Positions 24,601-36,575 are shown, counted from the first letter of the stretch. The stretch is 64,000 nucleotides of DNA from Eremomyces bilateralis CBS 781.70 (GCF_010015585.1 NW_022985083.1:234223-298222); one strand, 5' to 3'. Notes: a model not told the origin generated them from the sequence alone. Numbers and translations are program-made.

Positions 24601-26585
24601 GAGGGCAGCGTTTGACGAGGACATTGCTATCGTGGTGCGTCCCTGTCCGAGAAAAACATCCCATTCTGGGCAGTGGATCATCTGAGAGGGTTCGGATGCT
24701 ACCTCTTGGGGCGACGTCGGTTACTTATTTAAAGAGGAATTAGAATGGCGGAATAGTGGTGCCTTGGCGGTTTATGCCGCGGTCCTTCGCGGATGGCGGG
24801 ATTCACCTTTCATAAGTAATATGGAGGATGCTGGATCGATTCGCACCTGACGCTGCCCTGATGGGATGGTGGGATTCATCCATGTCGAAGTTGTATTGTC
24901 GTGCCTTTTCTGGCTCGCGTGGATGGATCCAATACATGCGTCGGTGGCTTGCTCTGTCTGCAGCCAGTTTGTTTGACTTGGTGTGAGCCCAGATCGATCA
25001 CGGGCACACCGAGCTGCAAGATAGTGCTGATATTGATGAATTGATGACTGCTTTAGTGTCTTGTTCAGCAGCGTCCCAGACTCATCGTCTGCAATACCCC
25101 ATTATCGTCAGAAGATGGGAAGGTAAAATGTCTGGTCGGAGTCATGGAGAAAGTGGCTGAGATCGTGGATCTTGAAAGATGGAGATCATCGCTCATCATG
25201 GAATCTGATCCCTGCGATGGGTGTCGATCCTTAGGAAATGGGAAACGGAATTCGAAGCCCAGCCAAATCGGTCGAATCTCCCTTTCAACGATCAACCCGA
25301 TTGAAAAGCATCTATTAAAATGTTCAGTACTGTACTACTGTTCCACCATGGTTCAATTCGCCTTACAGATCGTCCACCGTTTCGAGACTTTGCTTGGCGT
25401 TGCGTTCATCCTTTGCTCAAGTAGACAACGTTCCTTCAATTTCATAGTCATCTGTTTTTCCGTCATATCTCCTTGTAGTCAGGGATTCGCATCGCAACTT
25501 CGAGCGTTTGAGTTTGGAGCTTGAACCACAAATCCCATGTTTACAAAGGTTAAAACGGATCCTGAGTCCTGACATGCCGAATTCCCCGGTCCTGCCAGGT
25601 ACAGCTGGCTTGCGTTTGAACTTTGATAAATGATAGCCCGCAAGACTCGGAGTGACGTCGTGAATGGTGAAACACAGTGCCTGGTTTCTCTTCGGAGTTC
25701 CGACAGGGACTCTTCCTGGTGGCGGGAGGATCTGCTCGTATTCTGAGTCGTTCACTCCCTCGTTCTGGCTCCTCCGACGGACTTGACAAATGACCCCGTC
25801 TCAGCTTTCCGGATCTCAAACCAAGGGATTGTCCAATCATATTGTGGGAACGGGCTGTCCATCAAAACATTGGAGGATGAAGGATTGCCTTGCGTAGAGT
25901 GTTATTATGCTGTCGAAGGAATCGAAGGACTACCTACCAGCTACCTGCATTCCGTACTTGTCGGGGATTCAATGATATTCCCCAAGAAAGCGTCTTGAGT
26001 AGCCGTCAAATACGTCAAATCAAAGAGCAACCCCATTGAACTGGAGGTGTGCAACTAACACGACGAGGCATTTCGAATGACCCATCAAGCAGTCTTGGAC
26101 GCGATGCAGCGGAACTGTCACCCAGTGTCGTTTCGATGCTACACGTCCTATCACGAAATTCAGAAAGAATAGGAACGCTTCTATTTCCAGTTCCTGACCA
26201 ATGTCGCTCGCTAGCAGAAAGCAACCGCAGCAGTTCCATTTTTTAAGGGCACTCCGTCCGTTCCCTACGCTCAACCGCAGAACATACTGCTACCCGCGAC
26301 TCCTAAGAACCGAAAGGTGCAGGAGGAACCCAGCAATCCGTAACCTACAACCCGCAATCCCAGCGACACCGACACCGACACCGTGACAAACGCAGTACAA
26401 CCCCCGCCACGATTTCCAAGATTCAAAATCCTCTGTCTATGCAGCATCTTCGTCCGTTTTATACCAGCTCATGATCGTGCAACGTCATGAATGCGCGGGA
26501 CATCCCTCGCTCGTCGAATCGATACCGGAAAGGTAGGGAGACAGTTGGCAACCCGCTCCTCGAAGCGTCGGACGCATGCCATGCC
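21647..26585. other. 4.9 kb gene-poor block
   Basis: Many 60-130 codon frames on both strands, none with a domain, consistent splice structure or protein-like composition. The first few hundred bases probably hold the ELL promoter. A short GACACC tandem sits near 26364-26384. I see no transposon ends or long repeats. Confidence 0.4.
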
Positions 26586-27269
26586 TCACGACAAGCCCTC
26601 CAGGATCTCCTCGTCGCTGAGGTCGCGATGCCGGCCGATGACCAGACGCTTGAACTCCGCGGGATCCTTGTCCCAGATTTCGGCGGCTTGGGCGTTCAGT
26701 GGGCTCGCACTGTTCCATTTGCATACGCGTTAGTCACGGTTTCTACCTCCCCATCCACGGCCACGGTTCGCTGTACGTACTTATTCGGCTCCCCGAGCAA
26801 ACTCTGCAGGCTCAGCAGCACGCTCTGCACGTTGTAGATGGCGCTCCATTTATCCTTCAGGATGTCGAGGCAGATGCGGCCCGAGAAGTCGATGTTCGGA
26901 TGGTAGATGGGCGTCTGGAAGAGCACGGTGGGTGGGGCGTACGGGTAGGTGGTGGGGAATTGGAAGGTCAGTTTGAAGGTGAGGCCCGCGTATGGGGTGC
27001 CTTCTGGTCCCGTCATGGTGGCGGTCCAGAGGAGGAGGTTGTCGGCGGAGGGGAAGGCGGAGATGCCGGGGGTGGAGGACATCATGAGGGACATGAGTTC
27101 GGATTGGAGGCTGGTAAGGATGTTAGAAGGTTGTGGGAGGCGAGGGCATGGAGGGTCGAACGAACCGTTTCGTGACGTTGCCCTGGTTGCTGGTTCCCAT
27201 CATCGGGGTGGACGTCTTTCCCGAGTCGCTTCCCACAAAGCCGGCCGAGGGATCCATCATAGAGCTCAT
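26586..27269 (-). CDS. ubc11: E2 ubiquitin-conjugating enzyme, UBE2C/Ubc11 type (APC/C E2)
   Basis: Cell-cycle E2 expected to work with the anaphase-promoting complex to ubiquitinate cyclin B and securin. Exons 27269-27166, 27110-26781 and 26709-26586 give 185 aa (human UBE2C 179). The 34-residue N-terminal extension is typical of this subfamily. [13 protein letters not shown] opens the core, [15 protein letters not shown] carries the active-site Cys at about 115, and LLGEPNNASPLN spans intron 2. The block ISAFP.ADNL..W is diagnostic of UBE2C over other E2 groups. The last intron separates GEPNN from ASPLN, and an unspliced reading would lose the C-terminal helices. Followed downstream by gene-poor DNA. 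Confidence 0.92.
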
Positions 27270-28188
27270 TTGAATGTCTGGATAATACTACGGCCTTCGT
27301 TTGTCACCAGGAATCTGCAAGAGGCCTCGGAATATCAGGAGAATCCTCAATGATACTCTTCTCGTCTGTTGATACTCTCGACCAGTCCCCTGGACCAAGA
27401 AACTGGAGTAGAATCGCTACGGAATTAGGAAGATGGAAAACTTAAAAAAGATGACTCTGAATCTAGAGACGTAGGATCGAGGATGCCGGGAGTTTAAAAG
27501 GTGTTGCGACGGAATTGCTAGTCTTATGGCAGAGGCAAGTGAAGCTCGTGTGTTGGTGGGTGCAGTGTTGTCAGTTGTGTGTGACAGGGGACGACCGATG
27601 TAGCTGCAGCAACCACCAACCAAATCGCCGTTTCCAACCCACCCATCCAATCCAATCAGCGCCGATTCTGGCGTGTCGACCTCGCGTGTCTTGAGACTGA
27701 CACAGACGCGCTGGATCAATACAATTCAATTGACTTGATCGGAGGAAAAGATTCATTCGATGATGCTACCTACCTTCGTGTGATTACCAAGCGAGGGGCG
27801 AGTGGGTTGGTTGGCTGTTATTGTGTGAACAAAGAGCCCCTTTCGAGAGACCCATAAGGCCGTAACATCGCATCGCATTGACGCATTCCTCGCCAGCCTC
27901 GTGCCGCCGCATCCGGATTCCGCTCGAGAGGATGAGGACGACGGGAGATTGAACACGAAAGTGGACTTTAGTATGAGTCGGTTCATCCGGTTGAATGAGA
28001 CCCAATGGGTCCGTGGTTGAACTCGTTATCAATAAATATACTGATATGTCCCGAAGTATCTGGAACATGAAATGAGACCGAAGACGCAACCCGATCTTTC
28101 GCCTGGACCATATTGGCTGGAGATTGGTGTTGTATATACATAAATAGATCAATCCCGAGGCCATATCGAATCACGTCCCGGATTCCCC
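27270..28188. other. intergenic, 0.9 kb
   Basis: Promoter side of the E2 gene and 3' flank of the RTA1 gene. Frames here overlap on both strands and are not protein-like. No repeat noticed. Confidence 0.45.
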
Positions 28189-29262
28189 TCACGCTGCAAG
28201 CCGGTTGCCCGGTCCAATACAACGCCCCGGATGCCAGATATTGAACAGATACACCGCAACAATGACCGGCATGAACTCGAGACACCCAAAATACACTTCA
28301 TTCGAGGTCAGCTCTCCAAAGATCCCCTGCGCCGTCTCCGCCAGCCGGAAACATGTCCGCAGATACACAAGCACGCTGGCAACAACCATCGCCACGATGA
28401 ACCAGATACTGACCCGCTCCTGCTGAACGGATTGTTCGTGGGACGAGACCGGGAGGCCTTCCTTTCGGTCAGGGCGGCCGCGGATCGTGTTGCGGGCGCG
28501 GAAGAGGAAGATCGCTAACAGCACCTCGAAGAGGAAGAAGGCGGCGACTTGGAACGCTAGGCCTCCGAGCAGGATATTGTTGGCCATGGTGGGGTCTTTG
28601 TTGTTCGTCTGCGAGACGCCGATGCCGGCGGCGCCGCCGACCTGGATGCAGGTGGCGATGACATCGCAAGTCACGAAGATCCAGATGATCAGCTTGGGAC
28701 GGAGGGGCGCGTAGGCGCGGCCATTGGGGATGCGAAGGATGAGGGCGGAGAGGAGAGTGTAGATGGAGGCGGAGAAGAGGACGGGGGCGGTGACGATGAA
28801 GAAATATTGGATCACGAAGTATTTAACGTTGTATGGAGATCGCCCTGGAGGGACATCAGTATGTGGTGGGGTGAGGGAGAGGGATAGGCATACGGCTGCT
28901 GAGCATCCGTGCGGCGTAACCGACGATCTCCATGATGGTTCCCACGCACATGGGGGTGAAGTACCATGTCTTGTACCGACGTAGCTGGAATCCATGGGCG
29001 ATGGCAGATATGGCGAAGAGTACAATGGCTAGGATCGCCAGCACGAAGGATGGCGTGTAGCTGGTTGATTTAGTCGAGGATGCAATGATCGTACCACGGG
29101 TGCAACCTACCCATAGATGATGATACCTGAAGCAAAATTCACACGTCAGTTCCGGCCCATACCACCACCATATGTACAGGTACACTCACGAGCATCATCA
29201 GGCGTATTCGGATTGGGGAAGTTCGGATCGATATAACCAATCGGAGGACGTCCTTCGGCCAT
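28189..29262 (-). CDS. RTA1-family seven-helix membrane protein
   Basis: RTA1-like protein, a fungal family of seven-transmembrane proteins linked to lipid translocation and resistance to toxic compounds (yeast Rta1, Rsb1). Exons 29262-29190, 29126-29111 (a 16-nt micro-exon), 29060-28894 and 28844-28189 give 303 aa. The micro-exon is required: it supplies the IIIYG that joins to YTPSFV with correct phase. Helices are visible at about 40-60, 68-88, 100-125, 140-165, 175-200, 228-248 and 260-282; the conserved GG..IQ..G and F..E...I motifs are present. The short N-terminus lacks a signal peptide. Substrate unknown. Confidence 0.88.
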
Positions 29263-30232
29263 GATACGACGCAGATACAACAACTGCTGCGGATGATTGA
29301 ATTAAAGAGCGCAATCAAAGAGCGACATCGACTCGCTACTGTCGAGGAGACTGTACGACTTAAGAGGAAAGAAGGGATACAGCCATACAGCCTACGGAAG
29401 GTTCACGCGCTTGGAACTTGGAAGAGATCACACACCACGACAGTGCGGCATCCAAGAGACCAAGAGTCCAAGACCCATCGCACGGCATCATCTTTGCTAG
29501 TGGGCTTGGCGATGGTCGGCACCCATTTCGGCGGGCGGATGAATCGTCGTCCATCGATAGATGCCAGCGATCGCTGGGGTGGGAAAACCGGCCATGGGAA
29601 TTTGCCTTTTAGAAAACAATAGCGTTGTCCACGTGGAGCAAGAGATCCCGCTGATTTCTTCGATCTCATAATGATCACCATGGTGTTAGTAATACTCTTC
29701 TATGTAATCAACCAAATATGGAGCCGGAGGTTTTACAGCCTTGACGCCTTAACGCCTTGTGACGTTGTGGCCTTGTGGCCTGCGCATCGTCTCGCGCACG
29801 GGTCAACATCACAGCAGTTGAGCCTCACTTCCACTAGAGAGCACCATCCATCTGGACAACTTTATATAGAACCACTCCACCCTCCATCGCATGCCAAACG
29901 TCCAATATCATTGCGTTACTAAGCCAGTCAATTCCCTTGAGGGCCGTGAATACCTGAACCGTCTATCCTTTGACTCCGCTCATTTTCCGTACCCTTGGGA
30001 CCCGGACCTTAACAAGATCGAAGGTGTTACAGAACCAACAATGGTCAGAGCCATCGCGGAAAGGACTCGAATAACTTCATAAGCCTATCCTATCTCTGGG
30101 ATAGTCACTCTTCTGACGCTCAACCTCCTCGACCTCATTCCTCCTTCCTCTGCGCAACCCGGGTAAGGGAGACACCTCCGCTCGCCTCATCTCCATCTGT
30201 TATCCTCACCACCGCTCCACCGCACATTTACA
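29263..30232. other. divergent promoter region RTA1 / TAF9
   Basis: About 1 kb between the divergent RTA1 (-) and TAF9 (+) starts, presumably carrying both promoters. CT-rich runs occur just before the TAF9 start. No additional gene supported. Confidence 0.5.
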
Positions 30233-31048
30233 ATGGCCTCACCCGCTCCCACCACCTCCCAAGCGCCCAATGGCATCTCCACTCCTCCTACCCAACCCGC
30301 CAACCCTACCACCGCAACACCCGCCCACATCACCCCCCCAACATCACAACCCAATACCGCCCTCCCCACCCAAGATCCCTCAACCTCCGACACCCCCCCC
30401 CTTCCCGCCGGTGGCATAGGCCCCCCCACCTCCCTCACCGACCCCGGCCTCTCCAAACGGCCCCGCGACGCCCGCACTCTCCACGTCCTCATGTCCAGCC
30501 TCGGCGTGCACGCCTACCAGGAGCGCGTCCCCCTCCAACTCATGGACTTCGCCTACCGCTACACTGCCGGCGTCCTCGGCGACGCCGTGCAGCTGAGCGC
30601 GAACGGCTACGGGGCACCGGCGGGGCGCGGCGCGGGCGCGGGCGCAACGGCGGGCGAGCCGACGGTGACGATGGCGGCGCTGCGGCTGGCGATTGCGAGC
30701 CGGCAGAATTATCAGTTTCAGCATGCGTTGCCAAAGGAGTGGTTGTTGGATTTGGCAGCGGAGAGGAATCGGGTACAGTTGCCGGGGGTGGGCAGGGGGT
30801 TTGGGTTGCGGTTACCGCCGGAGAAGTATTGCTTGACCGGGGTGGGGTGGAATTTGAAGGATGAGTGGGAGAGTGAGGAGGAGGTGGATTTGGAGATGGG
30901 GGCGGAGGGGGCGGAGGAGGTGGTGAATGGAGTAGGGGATGATGAGAAGATGGAGGATGCGGAGGGATTGAAGGAGGAGGAGCAAGATGAGTTTGAGGAG
31001 GTTATGGGCGGCGGTGAGACGCAGGATACGGCCATGGAAGATGCTTAG
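30233..31048 (+). CDS. taf9: TFIID/SAGA subunit TAF9
   Basis: Histone-fold subunit shared by TFIID and SAGA that pairs with TAF6. Intronless, 271 aa. The N-terminal 70 residues are a Pro/Thr-rich tail. The H3-like histone fold runs from about residue 74 (KRPRDARTLHVLMSSLGV) to about 180. It contains the long central helix and the MAALRLAIASR segment, with a 20-residue Gly/Ala insertion between helices 2 and 3. A conserved LPKEWLLDLAAERN block follows, and the C-terminus is a strongly acidic tail. The start ATG is preceded by a CT-rich leader. Codon third bases switch sharply from C in the first half to G in the second half, around 30590. Convergent with CMC1 (273 bp between stop codons). Confidence 0.93.
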   Translation: MASPAPTTSQAPNGISTPPTQPANPTTATPAHITPPTSQPNTALPTQDPSTSDTPPLPAGGIGPPTSLTDPGLSKRPRDARTLHVLMSSLGVHAYQERVPLQLMDFAYRYTAGVLGDAVQLSANGYGAPAGRGAGAGATAGEPTVTMAALRLAIASRQNYQFQHALPKEWLLDLAAERNRVQLPGVGRGFGLRLPPEKYCLTGVGWNLKDEWESEEEVDLEMGAEGAEEVVNGVGDDEKMEDAEGLKEEEQDEFEEVMGGGETQDTAMEDA

Positions 31049-31321
31049 AGACTGCAGCATTTGCGTTGGAGTTGGTTGGTGGGATCACAAATACTACAAA
31101 ACTGGCGGCATGACACGGTGCCTAAACGGGCGGAAAACGGATTCGGGGAATCGGCGCAAAGAGGGGAAAGTCTTTGTTATTCCACCACCTACTTAAGCAG
31201 CATTATCTGTACAGCAGAATGGAACACCTGCAAAGTTCCCAACCCATCCATAACAGTGCCTTGACACCCCCCAAAAACGCCTCCCAATGCATCAACCCAA
31301 CCCTCGCTCCACCCCCTCTTC

Positions 31322-31905
31322 TTATGATTTCCCCGGCTCCTCCCCCTTCTTCAACGGCCTCCCCTGTTTATCCACCCCGTAGAATTCCCTCCGGAACGCC
31401 AGCGCCTCCTGCTTCACTACCTCCTGTTCCTCCCGCTCCCGCCGCCGATCCTCCATCGTCGCGAACCACTCTTCGCGCGCCAGGTCGCGCTGCTCCTGCG
31501 TCGAGTGGTCGACGAGGCACGCGTTCATCGCGATGCGTTGGTCACGGCAGGCCCAGGTGGCGGAAATGGTGCGGTTCAGGGCGCATGCGGCGAAGTCTAG
31601 ACGGGATATCAGCTACTGGTGTGTGTCTGGGATGGGATCTGCAACATGGCGAAGTCTTCGCTCGCGTGGTTGAGAACGGCATAACGGGACTCGCTCCTGG
31701 GCGGGGAAAGGAAGCAGAACATACCGTGGATCTCCGTCCGACAGATCGCCCGCACCCGCTTGTAATATAACTGCTGCACCTGTGTTTCCTGCGACGCGGA
31801 CAGCGGGATCGGGCTGCGTGAAGGGAGGGCCGTCGTAGTTCGCAGGGTCACGGGTTGCGGAGATTTGGTGGCATCGGTGGACGCTGGGTCGGCGGTCATG
31901 GCCAT
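31322..31905 (-). CDS. cmc1: COX assembly mitochondrial protein (twin CX9C, Cmc1 family)
   Basis: Intermembrane-space copper-handling protein needed for cytochrome c oxidase assembly, imported through the Mia40 disulfide relay. Exons 31905-31725 and 31596-31322 give 151 aa. The intron splits the first motif: after splicing it reads CRTEIHDFAAC (CX9C), followed by CRDQRIAMNAC (CX9C). The tail DLAREEWFATMEDRRREREE is the usual charged helix. The N-terminal 45 residues are Thr/Pro-rich, as in Pezizomycotina homologues. ATG 31905 was chosen as the first Met near the expected N-terminus; ATG 31899 is an equally possible start. The frame continues upstream without another ATG close by. Confidence 0.9.
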
Positions 31906-32539
31906 TTCCTGGCGGCGATCTGATCGTGCCGAAGGGGGTTTCAATCCTGGAGACGACGATGGTCCATTGGCAGGTTGGGGGTCGTGGGTTCTTTGATGTC
32001 GATACCTTGATAGTTGCGATGTTGAAGCTTGCGGTCAATTTCGGTTAAAGTTGCCTTGCGAAACTTCCGCAGACGTGTCTGGGCTGATCCTTGTGTGATA
32101 GACTGACAACTGACAACTGACAAACAATATCACTGGCTGTATGAGATGAATAAGTATTGCGAGATGTAGCTGACTGTCATTCTACGTCGATTTCAAGTAC
32201 TAAGCTTAGGATCTATTTTCTCGTTTATTCTACGCGTTTCATTCCTTTCCTAGAAGCTGTATATCGTCACCGCTACCCTTTCTAAAAGGCAAACATCTCC
32301 TTTAACGCAGATCAGGCTGAGGTCCTTCTTAGTATGCGTTACAAGAAACAAATTGGCAGATTAAGAGCTTGGAAAGGTTGAATTAGCAGAACGACGCCAA
32401 CGTGGTCAGTCTGTTAAACCATACTCCGGCTAGTATCAGCGATGCAAGTCCCCTCGGCGGCGACGACTGCGCTGTACAAGGAGGCATAGGATGATGGCTC
32501 ACTGCCGGGCTCATTTACATTATCTGCCAGCCATTGGCC
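31906..32539. other. intergenic upstream of CMC1
   Basis: Contains the CMC1 promoter and AT-rich sequence (32100-32350) with no supported gene. Confidence 0.45.
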
Positions 32540-33279
32540 TGAAGTACATTTCCCACCGATGGTGTGCCATAACGGCGCGATCGGCGCGAGGGCCATGCGT
32601 AGCCTCCAAACATACGGTCAGGATGAACCAAAACAAGTCTACGACAACCGTGCCTACACCATGTCGACGCTCACCATGGCGGCGCATTGAAGATATATGG
32701 CCATGCCATGGCCAACCGAACGGTCTGGGTACGCAGTCTGAATATTATATGCATCAACTGGGTGCCTATGCCATGACCAGCAACAACTGTTCATTCGTGC
32801 AAGGGGCCACTACATGTAAGAATGCGCTCGAGTTAGCGGCCGAGTATTGGGATACTCTAATTGCACCCCCCAACCTTATTGCGGCTCAAAGAATCGAGAA
32901 TACAGCCGAGGATGAGGATGCAGAAGTCGAAGAGGGTGAAGAGGATGAAGATGATGAAGAAAACGTAGCACCGAGCGCAATCCCTATTTTTGCCAATCCA
33001 AATCCCAGCATGCAGGCCAAGAATGAGGATGACGACGACGATGAGTGTGAGAGCGCGGCTGAGTCTCAGACCGGGGCAAATGACAGCGACGATGAGAGTG
33101 AAGGCGAAACGTCCGTGGAAGATAATTATCCTCGGTGTCTCCCTACGAAGCGCTCGTCTTCCAAATCTCATTCCCGTCACTACCATCGCAGCCGCAAAAC
33201 CTGCAAATCTAGCATTCACCAAAGCAGCGCAGCTACAGAGAGTGAACAGAAAAGGCGGGGATCGTGGTTTCTGTGGTGA
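32540..33279 (+). pseudogene. decayed copy of a fungal acidic-tail protein family
   Basis: Three plus-strand frames carry consecutive pieces of a protein type that I recognise as common, but uncharacterised, in filamentous ascomycetes. First (about 32550-32668) VCHNGAIGARAMRSLQTYGQ and VYDNRAYTMSTL. Then (about 32668-32712) HGGALKIYGHAMA in another frame. Then (about 32710-32868) QSEYYMHQLGAYAMTSNN and FVQGATTCKNALELAAEYW in a third. An Asp/Glu-rich tail and a basic end follow in the third frame, which is open to 33279. The two frame changes are not at splice sites, so the copy looks inactivated by small indels. An N-terminal domain, if one existed, is missing. Confidence 0.5.
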
Positions 33280-33867
33280 GATTGATCGGTATGCATCTCG
33301 CAGGTCGTTACCGAGATGGTAGTCACAGTGTCGATGCGCTACAATCTCTTGAGGGCTGTGAATCAGCATCCGTGATTTTTTTATAAACCTAGATCCAGGA
33401 GTTCATTTGCAGTGTGTACACTTTCCTTGACCAGTTTTTGCTAAGCGCGGCGACATTCATCAGACTAAATGGAGGGGTTTAGAACTCGGAGTAGAGCAGA
33501 GAGGGAAGGTCTGGGCTCCATATTCTCTATTCCTAAGGCTTTGAACCGGCCCTCTGTATTCTGTAACTGTTTGGTATTCCATTGTTCTCTGGACCTTGGA
33601 TATTGACATAGTAATACCCCGGTACAGCCAAGCTTAAAGCTTCGGTTAGGAGCAATGCTGCAGAGGTCCTTGTGGCGTCCATTGGGGCCAGGATCGGGGG
33701 GATAAAGCAAGGTGATGTGCTTGGCCAACCTACCGGGTGCCAAGTTGGTCGTGGGCATCTATCGACGGCCGCGTCGACTTTCCATTGACACCTTACGGGG
33801 AAAGCATGTCTTCAAAATACGGGTGCTACGGGCTCAAGTCGAGCTGAAGTCTCCGGTTCTGTGATAT
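33280..33867. other. intergenic between two gene relics
   Basis: No supported gene. Part of it may be unrecognised upstream sequence of the HET-like relic (for example the frame around 33640-33740), but I could not establish this. Confidence 0.35.
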
Positions 33868-34131
33868 GGACATGTCACCGCTGGTGAATTGATCGTCGAA
33901 GGGCGTCTTAAAATCGCGACTTGGGCGCCAGGAAAGCAATCACTGGAAGACCATACCATCCCCGAATTCGAACGTCAGCGCTTGACTTCTGCGTGGCCGG
34001 ATGCACTGGAGGATGGGGACTTGGATATTCCGCGTTCGCCAGTTTGGTGTCTTGAAGTAGGTACTCGAGATGCCTCCCTCACAACAAATACCCCGGAAAT
34101 ACCGGTGTCGGTCGCCCACAGCCTGATTTAA
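33868..34131 (+). pseudogene. C-terminal relic of a HET-type protein
   Basis: An open frame beginning just after a stop reads YGHVTAGELIVEGRLKIATW, then an Asp-rich stretch (AWPDALEDGDLDIP) and PVWCLEVG. This order (Y-G-x-V-x-x-G-x-L-x-V-x-G, acidic segment, WCL) is the common C-terminus of fungal HET-domain proteins. The HET domain itself was not found upstream, so only a fragment survives. It sits beside another decayed gene and a transposon. Confidence 0.4.
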
Positions 34132-34518
34132 CGTCCTTGTCATCAGGAAAGGGGTTTGGAGTCCAGGAGTTTTCCCCAAGGGAAGCTTGAGACGTTTCGC
34201 CGCGTTGGGTGCTTCGATTTCAGGTATAGCCCCTTGGTACCCATTGGATCGACCGCCCAGAAGATCGCTAAAGGAAACTGGTTTAAAGGTTGCCAAAAAC
34301 GGACGATTCGACTGCTTTGAACGATAGCGAGATTGTAGTTTTTATAACGTGGAATAGCACAAGACGCTATCACGCCGCTCATCCCTATCATATGGCCCGG
34401 CTTTGATTCTGAAGGAGGAAATGGTCCTTTATAAATTGCATAAGGTAATTTACCTGAGGTGTATATTTAACTATTATCTATCCCTGGCCTCAAAAATGCT
34501 CAGCGTCATGCCAATTCC
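34132..34518. other. 3' flank of the acetyltransferase gene
   Basis: AT-rich toward 34400-34500, likely 3' UTR and terminator sequence of the minus-strand acetyltransferase. Nothing else seen. Confidence 0.45.
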
Positions 34519-35965
34519 TTATATCTTCTCTGTCCCGAGGTCTCGTATGAGCTCTCTCGAGATCTCAACGACCTTCCTAACAACCTCCTCATCCACAACC
34601 CCCTCCTGCCACGTAACCCCAACCGACAAACACCCATCCCCTCCCGTCATGATGCCAACCTCCACCGCCGGCCCCGTCACAGTTGCACTCTGACTGAACA
34701 CCGCCCTCCCCATCCCCTCCCCCCTAACGACCCCCAAGCTCGACACCTCAAAACTATCCCCCCTCTCCTTCCCCACCTTCCCCGCAAAGAACTCATGCAC
34801 ATCCGAAACGTACCGCAACAGCCCCGAATTCGTATCCCGCCCATCCTTCTTTACCAACTTCGTGACCTCGTCCCGGCTTCGTCGCGCCTCAGCCCAGAAC
34901 GCCGCCCGATCCTCGGACTTCGTGCCAGACCGGGTGTACGCCGTGTTTACCGACGCGACCACAACCCCCATCGTTTCCTCTGCGCGTGCTTTCTCCTCCC
35001 CCCGCACGAACCGCCGCAACGATACCGGCACCGTGCACCCCAACGTCTCCCACTCGCCCGGCAGAGCCTCGAAGAGCGCAGCGGCGATCACCACCTGGAA
35101 CCCAGCAGTCAGCGACGTCTGCTGTGTTTTGCACGCGGCGGCGAACGACTTCGTCTCATGGGGCGTGAAGCTGAAACTCCGGAAGCGGACGGCTAGGGGC
35201 GTCGTGGCGGGCATCCCAGTCCAGATGCCTTTGGGGCGGGATGGGAACCAATCGCTCCAGAGGGCGCGGAGGAGGAAGGGGAGGGAGAGGGGGAGGGGGA
35301 GGAGGGATTCCATGGGGGGAGAGAGGGCGTGGGTGGGTGGCGAGGGGGCTAGCGGCTGGGGCGTAGAGATGGCAAGAGTTGCTGGGTCAGTGAGGCTGGA
35401 TGCGAGAGAGCGCTGGATGACGAGGCCAGAAAGACCGTCGCCGATGGAGTGGTGGTAGATGAAGCTGATGGTGACGTGCGTTGGCGACGACGGATGGGAG
35501 GAGACCACGGCTCTCCATAATGCTGGTGGGTGCTCTTCGCCTTCAGATGGGAGGAATCGGGTGTTATGCTCGCTCTGCAAGATTTCATCCAGCTCCTGAT
35601 CTTCTGAGGCGCATGACTCCGGTGCCCGTCGACGCTCGACAAATCTGATAACCTTGGATAGGTCGATGGACGGTGCCTGGACGAAATACGCATCCGTCAG
35701 CTCGTCAACGGTGATTGCGGAAAGCGCCGGATGTGCATCGATCGCTCCCTTGAACGCGGCATAAATCGATGCTTCGAGCGACGTCGGACGTGTCTTTAAA
35801 ACGTAAGTCGCTGTCACCCCGACATTGTTGTAATATCCCAAGGCATGGCGAACACTGGAGAAGCGCTCCAATTTGCCTGGTTGTCGGTTAGAAGGTGTTC
35901 CATCAAATTCGGGGCTTAATTTAGAACCTACCAAGTTTTCTAAGAGTTCTAGGTTTCCCTTCCAT
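34519..35965 (-). CDS. alcohol acetyltransferase (AATase family)
   Basis: BAHD-like/AATase-family acyltransferase that would transfer acetyl or another acyl group from CoA to an alcohol. Exons 35965-35932 and 35876-34519 give 463 aa. The short first exon supplies MEGKPRTLRKL, and the 55-nt intron has GTAGGT, a CTAAC branch and CCAG. The body opens with the family signature GKLERFSSVRHALGYYNNVG. The catalytic HHxxxDG motif is HHSIGDG at residues 153-159. Without the splice there is no ATG at the correct N-terminus, only a TTG. The 3' half is strongly G-ending in codon use and the 5' half C-ending. Natural alcohol substrate unknown; it stands alone, with no biosynthetic partners adjacent. Confidence 0.88.
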
Positions 35966-36575
35966 CAAGATAACTTACTGATGGTTCATCTGATATAATG
36001 TTCATTGGTTTAGACGTGTCAATCAATCACGGAAGTCATAGGGTGCCCGACAGAGGGAGTGAGATGCTTATTTGTGTAAGAAGTAGTACATGTAGGGCAA
36101 TCCAAATGAGCTCATTTGAAATTAAATGATGGTTTTAATGATGAGGCTCAAAGAACGTACCAGACTACCAGTAGTAGGCTCGTGTACTGCTGAGTCATCA
36201 TGCTGAGCCATCATGCTGTCCTCCTTCATGAAGATTGAAGCTATCTACATACACGTCCATCCCTGTTATGGTTTGGTCATTTGACGATGAAGATGTCGAT
36301 TACAAGACTTATACAGCTAGAAAGAGCTATATAAGAACGGGTAGGATCTCCAAATGTCTATTTTGGTGCCTCAGGCACAAACATTTAGGTAATGCTATAC
36401 CTAATTAGGCTAGTATTTATGAGGCCTTTTATGAGCGCTAGGGCCAAATCAGGTTAGATTTCATGAAGACTTTATATGGCGAGCCCTAGGTACATGGCAA
36501 TCTACCCAGGATTATGTAAGATAAAGAACATACTCAAGCATTAGCTTCCCGTAGCAATTCCTGATATTGTACGTG
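35966..36575. other. AT-rich upstream region
   Basis: Promoter side of the acetyltransferase, then AT-rich DNA up to the transposon. A short repeat (TCATCATGCTGAG then CCATCATGCTG) lies near 36196-36222. No gene. Confidence 0.45.

Noticed and set aside
32857-33369. Hydrophobic minus-strand frame opposite the acidic tail.
   Set aside because: It is the complement of Glu/Asp codons (read as Phe/Leu/Ile/Val), not an independent membrane protein.
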